From Tetrapyrgos nigripes (Eukaryota; Basidiomycota; Agaricomycetes; Agaricales; Campanellaceae): a stretch of 64,000 nt of DNA. Of the stretch, positions 60,350-64,000 are shown piece after piece. Below the pieces are notes generated by a model. The model was not told the DNA's origin, made no database searches, and worked only from the letters and a program-made list of their open reading frames with translations. Within the stretch, counting starts at the first letter, position 1. Every line of letters begins with the position of its first letter. Where the stretch lies: NCBI GenBank assembly GCA_013368315.1, contig JAACJM010000176.1:1-64000 (forward strand). Reading direction: 5' to 3'. The position numbers were made by a program, and so were the translations under genes.

Positions 60350-61457
60350 CTATTCTATTTCTTCTTCGTCATCCGAGATATCCTCCAGGTCAGACAAATG
60401 ATTGTCCCCAGGGTCATCAAGCAGCTTCCGAAAAACCCACTCCACCTTCTCCAACCTAGGAGGCTTAGGCTTTTCAGGGTCATCCAGAAACTTTTGCTTC
60501 TTCATAGTCCAATCCTGGTAAAACGTTTCATCGTTGTAAACCATTTCCATACAACTCGAACATTCTCCGTGCCAAAAGGTATCTTTCGCCGCAACACCGC
60601 TAAGGAGTGATATCTTGCCTGGAGTTCTCTTCTGAACGGTGAAATGAACGGATTGTAAATGTTGTAAAGGTGCAAGGGTTTCGGAGTAATGTCGCTACAG
60701 GGACAGTGTGTGTACATGTCATGATTATTTCAGGCGACAAACTAGAGCTCACCGGTAGACCTCTTCCCTCGTAGAAAGTAACAACCTCCGGTCCTGGCTC
60801 CTCAAATTGAAGTATGTTACACGTATGGCAAAGTCCACACCACATCTCTTTTTGTCGCAGACAGAGAATCTTCAATCCAGGGAAAAGCTTTGCGATATCC
60901 CGAGTAAGATGAGGAGACGGCCAAAGTTTCCCCTGAGGTCTAGTTCCAAAATGGAGGATGATGAGAATGAGCGATCAGCAGTTAGAAATAGGCGATTAGC
61001 GAAAAGTTCATCCTGCCCCTTTGCAAGTCGTAAATCCAAGCGAAGTTTGGAAAGTCGTTTGAAGTCGTCTATTTTCCAACTATTGCTGGAATTGAGCTGG
61101 ATGCAGTGTAGTTCTCTGGGAGTTATTGAGATTAGCTTGGGCAAGAGGAAAGACGGTCATGGAAACATACCTCGTCCAGGAAGTCTTAATTTCAGGAAAC
61201 ATCAAACAACTATCCAGAAGATCATCTGCATCTTTGACAACCAGCGTCCTGAACCATCCCTCTAGGGCTATCGCACGAAAAATTCTCGAGGACAAGGAAA
61301 ACGGTGCAATGAGCTGCCAGCTGGGTTTTGAGGGTATGTCGAATTCTTCCAAAGAGAGAGATGGCTGGAGTTTCTGAGAAGGACGTTCTGAAGTAGCCGT
61401 AGCCACCTCCATGAGATACGAAAACATTTCGCGCAGGATTTCGACAGGTAGTGTCAT
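60350..61457 (-). CDS. F-box-like protein, possible frameshift
   Basis: Begins MTLPVEILREMFSYLMEVAT, an F-box-type start; the frame is open upstream of this ATG and an AG acceptor precedes it, so an upstream exon may exist. Continues LIAPFSLSSRIFRAIALEGW, then (after a 55-base intron) LQ/ELHCIQLNSSNSWKIDDF with a leucine-rich middle. Then comes an SPHLTRDIAKLFPGLKILCL segment; joining it to ...LELDLRGNFGR needs a one-base shift near 60940 or an unseen intron. The C-terminal exon reads RHYSETLAPLQHLQSVHFTV, then CSSCMEMVYNDETFYQDW and an acidic end DLEDISDDEEEIE, typical of a basidiomycete F-box subfamily. If the shift is real, this is a pseudogene. Confidence 0.55.
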
Positions 61458-61719
61458 CAATGAAAGAGTTGAGCGCTGCAGTGCCAAAACGCCGGTACTG
61501 AAAATGATTCTTCAATTTCTTGTCAAGCATCAAAAGCACATTTTACATATATTACTTGAACTACAGTAATTCGTATGTACAGAGTCCGAGAAATGGAGTC
61601 CGATAGTAGATGAGTAGATGATAGCATTTATACTAAAGAAATGAAGAAAGCATATGCAAATCCTTTTTATATGCAAGAAAGCGCACGCAGAGCTAGCTAC
61701 CTGCCTTGTACAGTCCATT
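61458..61719. other. short intergenic gap
   Basis: Nothing recognised between the two leftward genes. Confidence 0.5.
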
Positions 61720-63972
61720 CTACGGCTGCCTGGACCTCGGATTTGAATACGCATATCCATATCCATACGCAGGACCAGGCGACGCCGCTACATACGGATT
61801 ACCAGATCCAGATGACCCGCCACCACCCTGTACCTGCGCCCTAGGTACAACCCTGCCATTTTTACTCGTACTCGGAACTATACCCCCATTCGCATTCGCA
61901 TTAGCACTCGCCTGCCTCCGCATATACCTCTCATAATCCCGCCTCCTCTGCTCTCTCGAATCTTCATAAATATCTTCATCCCTTCTACTCATACCTCCAC
62001 TTCCACTTCCACTTCCACTGTCAGAAACAGTCTGTACACTCGCAGGTGGGGCTCTGCCTTTGCCTTTTCTATCGTATATACCACCTCCATAGCCACCTCC
62101 TCCATATGCAGAACCGTACCCGCCGCCTGAGACAAGACGATCATCACCAGCATACGTCGACACTACCGGCGTCTCAAATTGTGAACTGGGATTAACCGAA
62201 ATGGGGGTTTGCGCTGTCTCGAGGGTATCTCTCCTGCTGCGCAGTCCTCGAGTCATGACTTTAGGCGTCGCTTGATATCTATTCACGCCATGACCATTGA
62301 CACCATTGACACCATTCACGCCACTCGTCCCAAACCCAGTCCCAGTCCCATTCCCAAACCCAGTTCCATTCCTCCTAGTCGAACTAGACTGATTCTTAGC
62401 CAAATCCCTACTATCAGTACTGGAACTACTCGGCGTCGCAGGGCCATTAACGACAACCCAACTTCTCCCAGATTTACCCGTCATGGCTGATATACCCGAC
62501 TTTCCCGACCGATCAGAGTGTCCGCCTTCTGAATGAGCGGGCATTATGCCTGGAGGGAGGGGAAGACCTGGGTGAGGGTGACCTGTGTGTCCACCATGTC
62601 CATTGGGTCCATTGGGGGCGTTCAGACCGTATTCAGTTAGATTTTGACCTTGAGTCTGAGTCTGATCCGGAGCAGGCATCACACCCGAAGGAGTAGGAGG
62701 AGCAGTGGGGACGGGTGTTCGTGGAGGGGCAGATGTTGCTGGAACGTTGGCGGGGAAATAATGCGATGGAGTGTTGGGATTACGAGGTCGTCTATAGGTA
62801 GTAGTAGCGGTGGTAGAGACACTGCCAGCAGCACTCGGTGCTCTTATGTGTCCCTGCATGCGTCTGAGTGTCGAGGAAGGGGGAGGATTCTGATTTGTTT
62901 GTGGGGAAGTTATGGGGACGGAAGGTGAACGCCTGTGACCTTGAGAATGTGTCGTCGAGCGTGGAGGAGAGACAGATGGAGGTGGAAAGACAGGTACGGA
63001 AGGGACTACTGGTATTGCGGCTGGGTCTGGAGTACTACCACCAAAACTTGGTCCAGGAATGACCGGCGTCCTCGACATGACAGAAGCTGACGCAGTTGTA
63101 CTCGGAGGAACGACATCAATATTCACAGACCCAGAAACACTATTCGCAGGCGGCGTAGGCGCGAAATTGGGGTAGCCTCCCATAAACTCTACTTTGACAT
63201 TAGGCGGTAAATCTCCGGATCCTGGTGTGGGCATATTGTTATTCGGAGAAGGTTGAAGCGTCACTGCAGGCGGCTCATACGGGTTCGGGCTTGTCAGTCG
63301 AACTGTCGCGCCCGAACCACCAGGAGTAGCAGTACCCATGCCTGTATTGATTTGATCATAATCTTCATCGTACGTCGATTCTGAGGAAGAGGGAGGAACC
63401 AATGGTTGACCAGACGCAGCATATGTATGTTCAGAGTTTGGGTAGAGCCCTGGGGCTAATGGAACAGCGTCTCCAGGTCTGGAAGTCATTCCAACACTCA
63501 TCGCAGAAGGTGCCATCGCTATTGGGGGTAAAGTCGCTTGTGCAAGAGGACTGTAAGGTGTAGCCATCGCCTGAGCCATACTTGGTTGAGCTTGGTCTTG
63601 TAAAGGAGGTACCGGGGGCGGTGGACTCCCAGCTGTTAGATCAAGTTCACCAGGACGAACATTGGTGGGTAGACCCATCTTGGCCCTGTCATACCAGCTC
63701 AAGATGGGCCGTCTATCCCTCCGGCCTATTCCTATACCATCACCAAAAAGACCTCCAGGGCCAAGTTTTTCTTCGTCTTGTCTTCTGATCCTCTCCTTTT
63801 CCCTCTCCTTCTTTTCTAATTTCTCCCTTCGTATTCCAGCTGGGTAGTAATCCACCGTGACGCGTTCTGCTACCCAAGGAAGAGAATTGACGTGGTCGAT
63901 AGCGCGACGCATACGATCGAGATAGGTATTGAAGGAGACATCGGATGCGGTAGTGGAGGGTGGAATGTCCAT
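61720..63972 (-). CDS. long disordered protein, 5' end possibly outside the window
   Basis: A single frame of 750 codons from the ATG at 63972 to TAG at 61720-61722. The frame is still open from 63972 to the window edge (reading IKPASDYAK before the Met), so the true start may lie further right. A short ordered N-terminal part (FNTYLDRMRRAIDHVNSLPW, AERVTVDYYPAGIRREKLEK, then charged helix) precedes about 600 residues rich in Pro, Ser, Gly and Thr. Low-complexity repeats include GVNGVNGVNGHG and SGSGSGSG runs, with a short basic helix (REQRRRDYERYMRRQASA) near the C-terminus. No known domain recognised; likely an intracellular, intrinsically disordered protein. Confidence 0.65.
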   Translation of the reverse strand: MDIPPSTTASDVSFNTYLDRMRRAIDHVNSLPWVAERVTVDYYPAGIRREKLEKKEREKERIRRQDEEKLGPGGLFGDGIGIGRRDRRPILSWYDRAKMGLPTNVRPGELDLTAGSPPPPVPPLQDQAQPSMAQAMATPYSPLAQATLPPIAMAPSAMSVGMTSRPGDAVPLAPGLYPNSEHTYAASGQPLVPPSSSESTYDEDYDQINTGMGTATPGGSGATVRLTSPNPYEPPAVTLQPSPNNNMPTPGSGDLPPNVKVEFMGGYPNFAPTPPANSVSGSVNIDVVPPSTTASASVMSRTPVIPGPSFGGSTPDPAAIPVVPSVPVFPPPSVSPPRSTTHSQGHRRSPSVPITSPQTNQNPPPSSTLRRMQGHIRAPSAAGSVSTTATTTYRRPRNPNTPSHYFPANVPATSAPPRTPVPTAPPTPSGVMPAPDQTQTQGQNLTEYGLNAPNGPNGHGGHTGHPHPGLPLPPGIMPAHSEGGHSDRSGKSGISAMTGKSGRSWVVVNGPATPSSSSTDSRDLAKNQSSSTRRNGTGFGNGTGTGFGTSGVNGVNGVNGHGVNRYQATPKVMTRGLRSRRDTLETAQTPISVNPSSQFETPVVSTYAGDDRLVSGGGYGSAYGGGGYGGGIYDRKGKGRAPPASVQTVSDSGSGSGSGGMSRRDEDIYEDSREQRRRDYERYMRRQASANANANGGIVPSTSKNGRVVPRAQVQGGGGSSGSGNPYVAASPGPAYGYGYAYSNPRSRQP

Positions 63973-64000
63973 CTTGGCATAATCGGATGCAGGCTTTATA

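Overview
The window is nuclear DNA of a filamentous basidiomycete, most likely an Agaricomycete. Genes carry many short GT-AG introns of about 45-70 bases. Both strands are used without operons. Family content is typical of mushrooms: F-box/LRR proteins with a conserved 'S/R-LP-E-L-E-IF' box, a basidiomycete-type seven-TM family, secreted CFEM proteins and an expanded lactonase family. Species is not determined. All gene models were spliced by eye; exon ends are approximate unless stated.

Layout: 1-2.3 kb holds wrecked F-box/LRR genes. 2.8-5.6 kb (-) is a cysteine-rich single-pass membrane protein. 6-35 kb is an accessory region. It contains three UstYa-like (DUF3328) oxidase genes (A 5956-6816, B 11436-12300, C 33684-34527) and two seven-TM membrane protein genes (9617-11015 and 31890-33266). 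B and C each sit directly upstream of a seven-TM gene in one 2.7-kb segmental duplication (9574-12278 and 31821-34523). Between these copies lie a secreted GH1 beta-glucosidase, the housekeeping genes GNA1 and ribosomal protein eL24, a tandem pair of F-box genes (one with an internal stop), an orphan gene, and a roughly 1.1-kb polypyrimidine tract. A 655-bp terminal-inverted-repeat element (34921-35575) follows copy C and precedes an intact F-box gene.

37-50 kb is mostly conserved core: the spindle-midzone protein Ase1/PRC1, a synaptobrevin/VAMP v-SNARE transcribed divergently from it, a decayed F-box gene, an unrecognised coiled-coil protein, and the Mo25 family protein Hym1. 51-60 kb is again expansion territory: two CFEM genes, the first an internally duplicated two-domain version with a Lys-Arg site between the domains, then three tandem lactonase-like beta-propeller genes (-). 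60-64 kb has an F-box-like gene with an apparent frameshift and a long disordered protein that may run off the right edge.

The most interesting candidate system is the repeated pairing of a UstYa-like oxidase with a seven-TM membrane protein. UstYa enzymes in ascomycetes modify ribosomal peptides (ustiloxin, cyclochlorotine-type pathways). No precursor peptide could be recognised here, so any pathway role is inference.
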